In this document: positions 55,332-64,000 of the stretch, one piece after another | Position numbering within the stretch: the first letter of the stretch is position 1 | Layout of the letters: each line of letters begins with the position of its first letter | NCBI RefSeq assembly: GCF_001936475.1 | Contig: NZ_MSPQ01000013.1 | Span: forward strand, 89,127 to 153,126 | Direction of reading: 5' to 3' | Length of the DNA: 64,000 bases | Origin: Algoriphagus marinus | GTDB taxonomy: Bacteria; Bacteroidota; Bacteroidia; Cytophagales; Cyclobacteriaceae | Notes under the pieces: model-generated | What the model was told of the DNA's origin: nothing | Database searches by the model: none | Seen by the model: only the letters and a program-made list of their open reading frames with translations | Made by a program: the position numbers and the translations under genes

Positions 55332-56576
55332 TTGGGAAAAGAAAGTATAGTTTCAAATATTTTTAATTTGCTGCTGCTACAGGGCATTAATTATATCATG
55401 CCCTTGGTTACTTTCCCCTATTTAGTAAGGGTACTAGGAGTAGATCAATATGGTATTCTTTCGCTTTCATTAGCTGTTACCTCTTATTTTGTATTGATTA
55501 CAGACTATGGATTTAACCTCTCTGCAACCCGACAGATTTCAATTCATAGAGATAATCCTCAAAAAGTAAATGAAATATTCGGCTCCGTCCTAATTATTAA
55601 ATTAGTCCTAATGCTCGGATGCTTTTTTATTTTGATAGGTTTGGTTTTCACTTTTGAAAAATTCAACCAAATCCAGGATTTATTATTTCTTTCATTTGGG
55701 ATGGTTTTTGGCCAGATTTTATTCCCAATCTGGCTTTTTCAGGGGATGGAAAAAATGAAGTATATTACTTATCTGAGTGTTCTCGCCAAATTGATTTTTA
55801 CACTAGGGATTTTCATTTTTGTGAAGGGGGAAAGTGATATTTGGTTAGTCCCGTTTCTAAATTCCATTGGCCTTATCTTGGTCGGGGCTTTTTCTCTAAT
55901 TTTAGTAATTAGGCAATTTGGCGTCAAATTCCACATACCTGAAAGAGATTCGGTCAGCTACTATCTTAAAGATGGCTGGAATATATTTACTTCAAATTTG
56001 GCAATTTTGGGTTACAAAAATAACTCAATGCTCATCCTTGCATTTTACCTTGATCCAATCAATTTAGGGTTTTACTCAATTGGGAAGAAAATATTTGAAG
56101 CCATCAATGGATTGAATGTAGTCTTATCTCAAGCTTTTTTCCCAAGTGTTTCGAAAGCCCAGGATCAAAAAAAATCAGGAATCTCGGAAACATTGAAAAA
56201 CCTGTTCACCCTCTCGGTTTTCCTTTCAATAGGTATATTTCTTTCAACTTTTTTCTTCTCAGATTTTATTTCCCTTATCGTATCGGGTAGTAAGGAGGCC
56301 GTGATTATCGAAATTTTACAATTTTTAGCTATCGCTTTATTTATAATAGGAATAAATGTGCCCGCTGTTCAATACCTTTTGTCAACTGGAAATTCTAAAA
56401 AGTTTAGCATAATTGTATGGATAGGTGTGGGAGTCGATTTAGTCTTATTATTTCTTTTAGTACCTAAGTTTGACTATAAAGGTGCTCTGTATGCTACTTT
56501 GGTTTCTGAAACTTTGATTACACTATCTTTATATTACACCAGTTATTCGATTTTAAAAACTACACAAAATGTTTGA
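55332..56576 (+). CDS. Wzx-like oligosaccharide flippase
   Basis: A 414-residue protein with about 12-14 membrane helices. The N-terminus has the flippase motif NLLLLQGINYIMPLVTFPYLVRVLG, and YGILSLSLAVTSYFVLITDYGFNLSATRQIS is the next block. It flips lipid-linked sugar repeats across the inner membrane. The start is TTG 55332, since no ATG occurs before the first helix. It overlaps the next gene by eight bases. Confidence 0.9.
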   Translation: MGKESIVSNIFNLLLLQGINYIMPLVTFPYLVRVLGVDQYGILSLSLAVTSYFVLITDYGFNLSATRQISIHRDNPQKVNEIFGSVLIIKLVLMLGCFFILIGLVFTFEKFNQIQDLLFLSFGMVFGQILFPIWLFQGMEKMKYITYLSVLAKLIFTLGIFIFVKGESDIWLVPFLNSIGLILVGAFSLILVIRQFGVKFHIPERDSVSYYLKDGWNIFTSNLAILGYKNNSMLILAFYLDPINLGFYSIGKKIFEAINGLNVVLSQAFFPSVSKAQDQKKSGISETLKNLFTLSVFLSIGIFLSTFFFSDFISLIVSGSKEAVIIEILQFLAIALFIIGINVPAVQYLLSTGNSKKFSIIVWIGVGVDLVLLFLLVPKFDYKGALYATLVSETLITLSLYYTSYSILKTTQNV

Positions 56577-57171
56577 AGACATATTATTAAAATACCAAAA
56601 TAAATACGGAAAGTGTGTATTGGAGTTAGGTCCTGGAGAGACTAAGCAGTTTGAATATTGCATAGGTTTGGATATGATGAAAAAAGATAGTGTGGATTAT
56701 ATCTGTGACTTGTCTAATGGATTTTCATTTATACAGGATAATAGTATTGATGAAATTCATTCCAGTCATTTTTTGGAGCACATCGAGAATCTCCCACTTT
56801 TTTTGAAAGAAACATTTCGAATTTTAAAGCCCGGAGGACGGATGGTTAATGTGGTACCACACTTTTCAAATCCTTATTTCTACAGTGATTATACCCACAA
56901 AGGTTTTTGGGGATTATATTCTATATCTTATTTTAGTAAAAATTCAATTTTTAAAAGACGAGTTCCTGCGTATTATAATGACATTAGTTTCGAGATTATT
57001 GATGTTAAACTAGTTTTTCGATCTGATTTCCGAATTAGAAATTTATTTAAAAGATTTTTAACTTTTCTATTCAACTCTTCTACCTATATGAAAGAATTGT
57101 ATGAAGAATCATTCTCGTATATTTTCCCATGCTATGAGCTGTATTTTGTTATTCAAAAACCAAAATCTTGA
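56569..57171 (+). CDS. Class I SAM-dependent methyltransferase
   Basis: A 200-residue protein with motif I VLELGPGETKQFE (17-29) and the post-motif block IHSSHFLEHIENLPLFLKETFRILKPGGRMVNVVPHF, as in type 11 methyltransferases. Substrate unknown; in this locus it likely methylates a sugar. Its ATG overlaps the flippase stop by eight bases. Confidence 0.85.
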   Translation: MFEDILLKYQNKYGKCVLELGPGETKQFEYCIGLDMMKKDSVDYICDLSNGFSFIQDNSIDEIHSSHFLEHIENLPLFLKETFRILKPGGRMVNVVPHFSNPYFYSDYTHKGFWGLYSISYFSKNSIFKRRVPAYYNDISFEIIDVKLVFRSDFRIRNLFKRFLTFLFNSSTYMKELYEESFSYIFPCYELYFVIQKPKS

Positions 57172-57211
57172 CCTTTAAATGGTTAAAATTTCATTTTTGT
57201 TTTTTAAATAA

Positions 57212-58207
57212 ATGGAAGTAATAGTAGTTATTGTTACTTACGGAAGTAGGTTTCATTTCTTGGAACAGGTTGTTCAAGCGTCAATTCTTGAAGGCGCTTC
57301 TAAAGTTTGGATTTTTGACAATGGTTCTTCTGCCGAATCCAAACAGGGGATGAATTCTTTGAGCGAAAAGTATTCGATATGTCGTTTATTCACCAATGAA
57401 GAGAATATCGGAACTGCTGGGGCGTATGCAAGAATCTTAGATGAGGCAATTAAATTAGAAAATGACTTTTATTTCTGGTTTTTAGATGATGACAACCTTC
57501 CCACCAATGGTTCCCTTCTTGCATTAAAAGAAGCATATGCACTTCTATCAAGAAGGATGGAGAAACCCGTTTTGTACAGCTATAGAGGCAAGCATTGGAA
57601 AGATGATGCATTGGCGGTAACGCATGGTGTTATTAAAGGTCCAAGAGTTAATTCTTTCTGTGGGTTCGATATTCTAAGCTATTTAGGTAATAAGTTTTCT
57701 AAGAAACCCAATTTGGAGACCGAAAACGAAGTCAAATTTCCTGTTATCAAAACAGAGTATGGTCCATATGGCGGATTGTTCTCTCATGTGAGTAATTTTA
57801 AAAAAATAGGGTTACCCAAAAAAGAATTTTTTGTATACGCCGATGACCATGAGTATACCATAAGGTTTTCTCAAGTAGGGGTGACTCAGTTTTTGATTTA
57901 TACCAGCCAGATAGAAGACTTGGATATGTCTTATAAAGAGGGAGAGGATATTTTTAGCCCCAATATTTCTTTGGTTAAGTTGTATTATTCATTCCGAAAT
58001 ACAACTTTCTTTTATAAACAAATAAAAACCAATAAGTTAAAGTACAAATTGAATCATTTATCACTTTTTTTTATTCTCATTTATTGGGGGTCCTTTAAAT
58101 TTTTCAAGAACCCAAGTTTCATTTATACTCGATTGAAATTTTTGTTTTCTGCGATCAATTTGGGCGAAAAAGGGGAGTTTAGTAATTATTCTCAGACTCA
58201 AGAGTAG
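57212..58207 (+). CDS. Glycosyltransferase family 2
   Basis: A 331-residue GT-A protein: nucleotide-binding start VIVVIVTYGSRFHFLEQVV, WIFDNGSS, the metal-binding FWFLDDDNLP (about 91-100), a possible catalytic region FFVYADDHEYTIRFSQ. The C-terminus has a hydrophobic patch LSLFFILIYWGSFKFF that may contact the membrane. The sugar is unknown. Confidence 0.9.
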   Translation: MEVIVVIVTYGSRFHFLEQVVQASILEGASKVWIFDNGSSAESKQGMNSLSEKYSICRLFTNEENIGTAGAYARILDEAIKLENDFYFWFLDDDNLPTNGSLLALKEAYALLSRRMEKPVLYSYRGKHWKDDALAVTHGVIKGPRVNSFCGFDILSYLGNKFSKKPNLETENEVKFPVIKTEYGPYGGLFSHVSNFKKIGLPKKEFFVYADDHEYTIRFSQVGVTQFLIYTSQIEDLDMSYKEGEDIFSPNISLVKLYYSFRNTTFFYKQIKTNKLKYKLNHLSLFFILIYWGSFKFFKNPSFIYTRLKFLFSAINLGEKGEFSNYSQTQE

Positions 58208-58250
58208 TTTAGGAATTTAATTTTAATCATTTAGGCGAGATATTTATTTT

Positions 58251-60149
58251 ATGTGTGGAATTGCAGGGTTTGTAGATTACCAGTATTCTTCGGATGAGCA
58301 GGTGTTAAGGAAAATGACGGATTCTTTATTGCACCGAGGACCAGATGATTCTGGATACTATTATTCGACCGATTCAGGAATTCAGGTCGGACTTGGGCAT
58401 AGAAGACTTTCGATATTAGATCTTTCGAAGCAAGGTCATCAGCCTATGGTTTTTCAGCATTTTCAGATTATCTATAATGGAGAGGTCTATAATTTTCAAG
58501 AAATACGTAGAGAATTAGAGGCATTGGGGTTTTCTTTTGATTCTAATTCTGATACTGAAGTTATCTTGAAGGCATTTAGCCATTGGGGTAAAGAAATGGT
58601 TCATCGGATGAACGGCATGTTTGCAATTGTTATTTATGATGCGCGTAAAAAAGCTGTTACCCTGATCCGTGATCGGGCAGGTGTCAAACCAATTTATTGG
58701 TATTTTAAAGATGGCTTATTCATGTTTGCCAGCGAGTTGAAGAGCTTTCATGAACATCCCTCATTTTCTAAGCAGATAGATAAACAAGGGTTAAGCCTGT
58801 TTTTTCAATATGGGTATATACCTCAGCCTTACACTATTTTTAAGGATACTCATAAGCTTATGGCAGGTCATATTTTAGAGTTTTCCTTTGAAAAATCCCA
58901 AATAAAAATTTCAAAATATTGGGATGTCGTGAACTGTTACAATAAGGAGAAATTGGTGATTTCAGAGCAAGAAGTCTTGATAGAAACTGAAAGTTTGTTG
59001 AGATCGGCCTGTGAGTATCGAATGATAGCTGATGTTCCTGTTGGTGTTTTTTTGAGTGGGGGGTATGATTCCTCTGCAGTGACTGCTTTACTACAAACTG
59101 ATCGGACCGAAAAGATTAAAACCTTCTCTATTGGCTTTTCTGAGGAAAATTTAAATGAAGCTCCCCATGCAAAAAAAATTGCCGAATACTTAAAAACTGA
59201 TCACACGGAATATTATTGTACCCAACAGGATGCTGTGAATATTTTGCCAGATCTTGCTTTTTATTTTGATGAACCATTTGCAGACAGCTCTTTGATTCCT
59301 ACGATGTTGGTTAGTAAACTAGCTAGGCAGCAGGTGACTGTATCGCTAAGTGCCGATGGTGGAGATGAATTATTTGGAGGCTATGAAAAGTATATCGCTG
59401 CAGGTAAATACTATAATCTGTTTAATCGTATCCCCAATAGAAAAGAGTTTTCAGAAGTATTGGAAAAAGTTTCTCCTCGTAAAATGAAGGTGAATTCCTT
59501 ATTTCCAAAATTCAGTGAAAAATTCTATCGTTCGTTGTCATTTATGAAGTCCGATTTCCATTCTGGATTCATGGAAAGTCTTCAGAAATTCTTCACAACT
59601 TCAGAGCTCAATGAATTAATGCGATTTGATTTAGAACATACCGTCACTGGTTTCAATGATTTGGAATTTCTAGCGGAAAATTTGTCTGATCTAGATAAAA
59701 TGATGGCGCTAGATTTTAAAACCTACCAAGTGGATGATATTTTAACCAAAGTAGATCGTTCGACTATGTCAGTAAGTTTGGAAGGAAGAGAGCCGCTACT
59801 TGATTACAGATTGATTGAATTTGGAGCTCGGTTAGATTCCAGCTTAAAAATTAAGGAAGGAAATAAAAAGTATCTCCTTAAGGAAATTACGCACAAATAT
59901 ATCCCTAAAGAATTACTGGATCGTCCCAAAATGGGTTTTAGTATTCCTTTAGAAAAATGGTTGGTTGATGGCTTTGGTGAATACCTTGATTTTTATTTTC
60001 ATCCAGATAAACTAAGGGAACACGGGCTTTTTAATGAATTTGAGATTCTAAAAATCAAGCAATTATTCTTGAAAGGTCATACTTACCTTTCAGGAAAAGT
60101 CTGGACTGTTTTGATCTTCCAAATGTGGTACGATAAATGGATGCGATGA
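58251..60149 (+). CDS. asnB: Glutamine-dependent asparagine synthetase-like amidotransferase
   Basis: A 632-residue enzyme with an N-terminal Ntn glutaminase domain starting at C2 (MCGIAGF), and a C-terminal ATP-pyrophosphatase domain with the P-loop SGGYDSSAV (about 269-277) and SADGGDELFGGYEKY. In polysaccharide loci such enzymes often amidate uronic acids instead of making asparagine. With UDP-glucuronate made by the dehydrogenase upstream, that is a reasonable inference here. The symbol follows the family. It overlaps the next gene by four bases. Confidence 0.88.
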   Translation: MCGIAGFVDYQYSSDEQVLRKMTDSLLHRGPDDSGYYYSTDSGIQVGLGHRRLSILDLSKQGHQPMVFQHFQIIYNGEVYNFQEIRRELEALGFSFDSNSDTEVILKAFSHWGKEMVHRMNGMFAIVIYDARKKAVTLIRDRAGVKPIYWYFKDGLFMFASELKSFHEHPSFSKQIDKQGLSLFFQYGYIPQPYTIFKDTHKLMAGHILEFSFEKSQIKISKYWDVVNCYNKEKLVISEQEVLIETESLLRSACEYRMIADVPVGVFLSGGYDSSAVTALLQTDRTEKIKTFSIGFSEENLNEAPHAKKIAEYLKTDHTEYYCTQQDAVNILPDLAFYFDEPFADSSLIPTMLVSKLARQQVTVSLSADGGDELFGGYEKYIAAGKYYNLFNRIPNRKEFSEVLEKVSPRKMKVNSLFPKFSEKFYRSLSFMKSDFHSGFMESLQKFFTTSELNELMRFDLEHTVTGFNDLEFLAENLSDLDKMMALDFKTYQVDDILTKVDRSTMSVSLEGREPLLDYRLIEFGARLDSSLKIKEGNKKYLLKEITHKYIPKELLDRPKMGFSIPLEKWLVDGFGEYLDFYFHPDKLREHGLFNEFEILKIKQLFLKGHTYLSGKVWTVLIFQMWYDKWMR

Positions 60150-60934
60150 AAATTAATCGGTTGGCAGTTTATACAGCTCTATTCGGGGATTATGATCAAT
60201 TGAGTGATCCCAATGGGAATTTTGAAGGGGTTGATTTTATTTGCTTTACTGACCAAGAGTCACTTGTTTCTAAAGTTTGGGATATTCGGCTCGTTTTTGC
60301 TGAAAATCGGAGTTCACTCGAACTCAATAGAATGTATAAAATATTACCTCATTTGTATTTACAGCAATATGAGATGAGTATTTACATTGACTCTAATATT
60401 GTGATTAAAGAAAAGGCCAGTAAGTTATTTCTTCAATTAACTGAGAGTAAATACAAGTTTGTTCTTTCTAAGCACTTTGAAAGAAACTGTATTTATCAGG
60501 AAGCCCAGATTATTATTAAATCTAAAAAAGAGAAAGCAAATACTGTAAATCTTCAAATGAAAGGTTATCAAGAGGAAGGCTTTCCCAAAGAATTCGGATT
60601 AACAGAAAATGGTTTGCTTTTCAGAAGACACCTTGATCCTCAGATAATTGAGTCTATGGAGCTTTGGTGGAGGGAGTTTAGCAATAAAAGTAAAAGAGAT
60701 CAACTGTCATTAATGTATGTGCTCTGGAAATTGAATGTTGATTATAATACCAATATTTTTTCCATCAGACGTAGCCCCTATTTTTCGATTGCGCTTCACA
60801 AAAGATTTGATACAAAATTTAACCGTATGATCGGATATGTAAAATTTAAGCGATTTTATGATTCTAATCAGCCCTTACCACCTTTTTTTGATTTTGTTGA
60901 TAGAGTTTATGGTAAACTGGCGAATACAAATTGA
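60146..60934 (+). CDS. DUF616/TOD1-like putative glycosyltransferase
   Basis: A 262-residue protein of the PF04765-like type. The N-terminus LAVYTALFGDYDQLSDP is the family signature, followed by DFICFTDQE, the likely DxD-like YIDSNIVI, and WWREFSNKSKRDQLSLMYVLWK. ATG 60146 is preferred (ATGA overlap with the asnB stop); an ATG at 60137 would add three residues. Function as a glycosyltransferase is inferred from fold and location. Confidence 0.75.
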   Translation: MKINRLAVYTALFGDYDQLSDPNGNFEGVDFICFTDQESLVSKVWDIRLVFAENRSSLELNRMYKILPHLYLQQYEMSIYIDSNIVIKEKASKLFLQLTESKYKFVLSKHFERNCIYQEAQIIIKSKKEKANTVNLQMKGYQEEGFPKEFGLTENGLLFRRHLDPQIIESMELWWREFSNKSKRDQLSLMYVLWKLNVDYNTNIFSIRRSPYFSIALHKRFDTKFNRMIGYVKFKRFYDSNQPLPPFFDFVDRVYGKLANTN

Positions 60935-60990
60935 ATCTTTGACATGAATAGAAGTTTTGAAATAGGTTTTCTCTTTAGGCGAATAAAATT

Positions 60991-61740
60991 TTGACAACCC
61001 TTATTATTGCGATTTATGAGCGAAATTCTAAGCTGAGAACGGATATGTTGGCCTTCTTAGAAGAAATTTCAAGAAATTCCGCTTTCGAGGTGCTATTAGT
61101 TTACAATGGGGATTTGACTAACCTGGATCAGGTTCCAGAGACGGTAGTATCTTTTCCAAATCCTACCCAAGGTTATGATTTAAATTGCTACATAAGAGGA
61201 TTTTTGGAAGGTATCTTGAGAAAAAAAAGGAAGTTTATTTTCATAAATAATTCTATTCATATCTCTAACCCATCGATTTTTAGTAATACATTGATAACAA
61301 TGAATAAGAAGTTGGAGGAAACGATTTTTGTTAGTTTTAGTCTAAGTGAAGAGATTAAAAAGCATTTTCAAACTTTTTTGTTTGGAATAAACCTCAAAAA
61401 TGACCCAAATTCCATAAATATAATATCGAATGCTTGTAAAAAGTATGACAGACCTTTTACAAGAGTTGAAGTTATTGAGCAATTTGAATTAAAAACTTAC
61501 GATTATGTTGTTGATAATCTAAGGTGGAATTATTCGATTATGTTTAAACCAAATCTGGGATTAAAATTTAAAGGATATATATTGTTTTTAATTAAACTTG
61601 GTTTTTTAGATAATATTAAAGGACTACTGAAATTTGAGCGAATTAATTACAGTTTATTTTTAAAGAAAGATATTGAAAGAAATTTTGGTTTTAAAAAGAT
61701 CAAATCAACTAGTGTCATAAATAATTGGAATGAGAATTAA
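60991..61740 (+). CDS. Putative RgpF/rhamnan-synthesis-like glycosyltransferase
   Basis: A 249-residue protein beginning at TTG 60991; an in-frame TAG lies just 13 bases upstream and the first strand TTLIIAIYERN starts immediately. The block YDLNCYIRGFLEGILRKKRKFIFINNSIHISNPS resembles the RgpF/rhamnan synthesis F region. The call is tentative. It overlaps the polymerase gene by 11 bases. Confidence 0.55.
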   Translation: MTTLIIAIYERNSKLRTDMLAFLEEISRNSAFEVLLVYNGDLTNLDQVPETVVSFPNPTQGYDLNCYIRGFLEGILRKKRKFIFINNSIHISNPSIFSNTLITMNKKLEETIFVSFSLSEEIKKHFQTFLFGINLKNDPNSINIISNACKKYDRPFTRVEVIEQFELKTYDYVVDNLRWNYSIMFKPNLGLKFKGYILFLIKLGFLDNIKGLLKFERINYSLFLKKDIERNFGFKKIKSTSVINNWNEN

Positions 61741-62770
61741 AGATATTCGTCTGACGAACTGGATTTTTTCTGTCTGGCCAATATTTCTGATTTTGAGTCA
61801 AAAAGCACTTATTCCGGTACAGATCTTGTCTTTTTTGATTTCTAAGAAAGAGAAATTAATGATTTACTTTTTCCTTTTCTTCTTTATTTCTGGCTCTTTT
61901 CTAACCTTGTTTTGGCTTAACGATTCTTTGAAGAATGAATTTGGGTATAATCATTTTATCGGTTTTATTCTTTTTATTATTTCGGTTGTTTTAATAGGAC
62001 ATTCATATAAAGTTAATTTTGATTTTGATTTAAAGTGGATAACTTTATTTAATTTTATTTCCATAGTTCTTGCCATCTTATTTTTCATTCTCAATCTTGA
62101 TTTTAGTTTTTTTCGAGGACTAAATTTTATCAGAGGATCCGATGGAGTTATTCATCGAGTATTTATAGAGACTACTCCGCTTTTAATACTTAATGATTAT
62201 CGCTCATTCAAGAAGAAATATTTAAATATTGTTTTGTTTTTGTTGACTTTTATTTATGTGTTTGTTTTGTGCAAAAGCTTTTTCATTATTATTTTCTTTG
62301 TTTGGAAATTATGGAGAGATTACAAAGTATTAATAATGCAAAAATTTTGGTATTTTCTTCCACTTATTTTAATTAGTGTCCTTTTATTAGGTGTTGAGTT
62401 ATTATCATATGTATTAAGAGCTGACCTTGCTTTGAGCATAGTGTTTAAGTATAATCAGTTATTAAGTATTATAAGTATGGTTAGTGGAGATTACTTGTAT
62501 TTTGGAAGGGGCTTTGGGTTTGTAATTGATGAATTTGTTACAGATTTTAATCAACCTTATCAAATTGAAATGCAATTACCAATGCTATTTCTTCAAATGG
62601 GCTTTTTTGGTTTTTTGCTTTTGGCTTCTTTTATTTTCTTTATTTTATATTTTAGTGATGTTGAAAAACCTATTCAAAGCACTCTTATGTATTTTTCTAT
62701 AGGATTTGTTAACCCATGGCTGTTTTTACCAATTTGGTTTTTGACATGCTGTTACTTCTTTAGAAAATAG
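61730..62770 (+). CDS. Wzy-like polysaccharide polymerase
   Basis: A 346-residue hydrophobic protein with about nine or ten membrane helices and a larger loop with FGRGFGFVIDEFVTDFNQPYQIEMQLP. Composition and location between glycosyltransferases match O-antigen or capsule polymerases, which share little sequence. It overlaps the gene before it by 11 bases and is one base from the next. Confidence 0.7.
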   Translation: MRIKDIRLTNWIFSVWPIFLILSQKALIPVQILSFLISKKEKLMIYFFLFFFISGSFLTLFWLNDSLKNEFGYNHFIGFILFIISVVLIGHSYKVNFDFDLKWITLFNFISIVLAILFFILNLDFSFFRGLNFIRGSDGVIHRVFIETTPLLILNDYRSFKKKYLNIVLFLLTFIYVFVLCKSFFIIIFFVWKLWRDYKVLIMQKFWYFLPLILISVLLLGVELLSYVLRADLALSIVFKYNQLLSIISMVSGDYLYFGRGFGFVIDEFVTDFNQPYQIEMQLPMLFLQMGFFGFLLLASFIFFILYFSDVEKPIQSTLMYFSIGFVNPWLFLPIWFLTCCYFFRK

Positions 62771-62771
62771 A

Positions 62772-63674
62772 ATGTTGAAAATTGCCTTGATTTGTTCATA
62801 TAATGGACAAAATTACATCGAAGAACAGGTTTTGAGTATTATGAATCAGACCTTGGAGATAGATTTGGTGATCATTCATGACTACGGATCCACTGATTTA
62901 TCAAGAAGTAAGATTGAGAAACTAAGCAGAGACTATGCTCATTTGTCGTTTCAATATTTTGATTACGCAAAATCAGCCTGTCATTCATTTCTCAATTCAA
63001 TCTCAATTATCAGAGACTTCTATTTTGATTCTGAATATATTCTTTACTTGTGTGATCAGGATGATGTATGGATTCATACAAAAAATGAGATTGTTTTCGA
63101 AGAAATACAAAAAGGAGCGAAATTTGTTTTTCATGATGTAGTGATTGTGAATTCTGATCTTGAGACCATTAAGCCTTCTTTTTATCATAATTTTTGGGAT
63201 GTTCAAAGAGATTTTTCACTTCCAAGTTTGTTTCTTTCCAATTGTGTTATAGGTCACACGATTGCCATGTCAAGTTCTTTTCTAAAAAATATTAACCTTG
63301 AGTTTGATGAAAGGATTCCAATGCATGATTGGTATCTTTCATTATTAGTATTGCATAATTCTGTCTCATATAAATTTATTCCTAAGCAATTAAGTTATTA
63401 TCGACAGCATTCCAACAATGTTTTGGGTGCTTCTCAATCAAATCCGATTTTAAAGATAATAAAATCATATAGGCACGGAAAGACACTGCTGCTTTATCAA
63501 AAATTCCTTCTTTCAAGAGGTTTTGATACCACTGATGACCTAGCTATTCTTTTCAAGAATTCTTTGGATCTTAGACCTTATAATAAACTTGGCTTTATAG
63601 TATTGACTTTGTTTTTCTCTTTTTTTTACAAAATTTCAAATCAGTTTAATCGATTTTTTTTAAAGAATAATTGA
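62772..63674 (+). CDS. Glycosyltransferase family 2
   Basis: A 300-residue GT-A protein with the typical start KIALICSYNGQNYIEEQVLSIMNQT, VIIHDYGSTD, and YILYLCDQDDVW (the DxD-like QDD), and MHDWYLSLL later, as in rhamnosyltransferase-type GT2 enzymes. The C-terminus is hydrophobic (IVLTLFFSFFYKIS). Sugar unknown. It is the last complete gene in the window. Confidence 0.9.
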   Translation: MLKIALICSYNGQNYIEEQVLSIMNQTLEIDLVIIHDYGSTDLSRSKIEKLSRDYAHLSFQYFDYAKSACHSFLNSISIIRDFYFDSEYILYLCDQDDVWIHTKNEIVFEEIQKGAKFVFHDVVIVNSDLETIKPSFYHNFWDVQRDFSLPSLFLSNCVIGHTIAMSSSFLKNINLEFDERIPMHDWYLSLLVLHNSVSYKFIPKQLSYYRQHSNNVLGASQSNPILKIIKSYRHGKTLLLYQKFLLSRGFDTTDDLAILFKNSLDLRPYNKLGFIVLTLFFSFFYKISNQFNRFFLKNN

Positions 63675-64000
63675 GAAATAAACAAAGTATTAATTGTAAA
63701 TACTTTTGGTTCTCATCTAATCATGTACTTTTTTAGAAACATTTTCAAATTTTGTTAATTTTTTTTCTAATTATTTTGATATTAGTATTTTCTATGGTTA
63801 TCATTTTCCTTAAAGGAATTTATATCTATCAATAATTCAATAAGTAACTGGTTTTATTAGGATGTATATCATTTATATAAAATCTATTAAGAACTTTTTT
63901 TAAAATATATTATTTAGTTTTAGATCTGTAAATGTTTTCATATTGGTATTAAATATATCATTAACTTTAAGTTAAAAAAATGGTTTTATATTATAAAACT
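63675..64000. other. AT-rich intergenic end of the window
   Basis: No complete gene is seen in these 326 bases, which are very AT-rich. An exact TAnnTTTG match (TACTTTTG, 63701-63708) has no -33 partner. An ATG at 63981 reading MVLYYKT to the window end could begin a further gene of the polysaccharide locus, but seven codons are not enough to support it. Confidence 0.5.

Noticed and set aside
63701..63708. Exact -7 match as promoter of a following gene
   Set aside because: No -33 partner at the usual spacing, very AT-rich surroundings and no gene in view, so it is only noted.
1..64000. Insertion sequences, CRISPR arrays, tRNA or rRNA genes
   Set aside because: No transposase-like protein, regular short repeat array or tRNA-like fold was noticed in the gaps. 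A tRNA or covariance scan would be decisive and could not be run.

Overview
The window looks like a chromosomal segment of a Bacteroidota bacterium, most likely order Cytophagales near Algoriphagus/Cyclobacteriaceae (inferred from protein style, not proven). Support: many N-terminal lipobox signal peptides, a lipidated BamA-like TamL, a sufBCDSE operon, weak or absent Shine-Dalgarno sites, several exact matches to the Bacteroidota -7 promoter element TAnnTTTG, and an AT-rich base composition. No tRNA, rRNA, insertion sequence, phage gene or CRISPR array was seen.

Layout. 1-6 kb: housekeeping genes (partial queA, menC, a lactonase-like lipoprotein, ppc). 6-12.6 kb: envelope genes, nearly all on the minus strand: three small lipoproteins (two DUF4136-like), two small beta-barrels, a BamA/TamA-type barrel, a helical secreted protein and a HAD-phosphatase lipoprotein. 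12.6-20.6 kb: a type I sulfatase, a membrane-anchored AraC regulator, and a three-gene outer-membrane operon (FadL-like barrel, unknown surface protein, OmpA-type stalk protein). 20.8-26.8 kb: tamL-hemF-pap2 operon, divergent from a SpoU rRNA methyltransferase and an SBF-like transporter, then an acyl-CoA-binding protein. 26.9-35.1 kb: citrate synthase, the SUF iron-sulfur operon ending in a SufT-like gene and a bacilliredoxin, and an Lrp regulator. 35.7-48.5 kb: secreted M14 and S9 peptidases, thyA, an RND/MMPL exporter, a membrane endonuclease/exonuclease/phosphatase protein, a DUF2911 lipoprotein, a penicillin acylase and a small membrane protein. 48.6-64 kb: an exopolysaccharide/O-antigen locus, all on the plus strand and cut by the window end.

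How the parts work together. The polysaccharide locus opens with a winged-helix protein carrying a nucleotidyltransferase-like tail. It continues with a Wza-like SLBB export protein, UDP-glucose dehydrogenase, a NeuD-type acetyltransferase, a Wzz chain-length protein, a Wzx flippase, a methyltransferase, several glycosyltransferases, an AsnB-type amidotransferase and a Wzy-like polymerase. This is a Wzx/Wzy pathway, probably making a uronic-acid-containing and possibly amidated polymer. No initiating sugar-phosphate transferase is present, so it probably lies past 64 kb or elsewhere. The locus becomes visibly more AT-rich toward its end, as expected for a variable surface-polysaccharide region.

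Most promising for follow-up: the wHTH/degenerate-nucleotidyltransferase protein ahead of the polysaccharide genes, the FadL-like/unknown/OmpA operon, the overlapping head-to-head start of tamL and the methyltransferase, an M14 peptidase with apparently altered active-site residues, a long U-tract-less hairpin at 20.7 kb, the orphan terminator near 35.4 kb, and the repeated use of TTG start codons. No clear, wholly new biological system could be demonstrated from the sequence alone.
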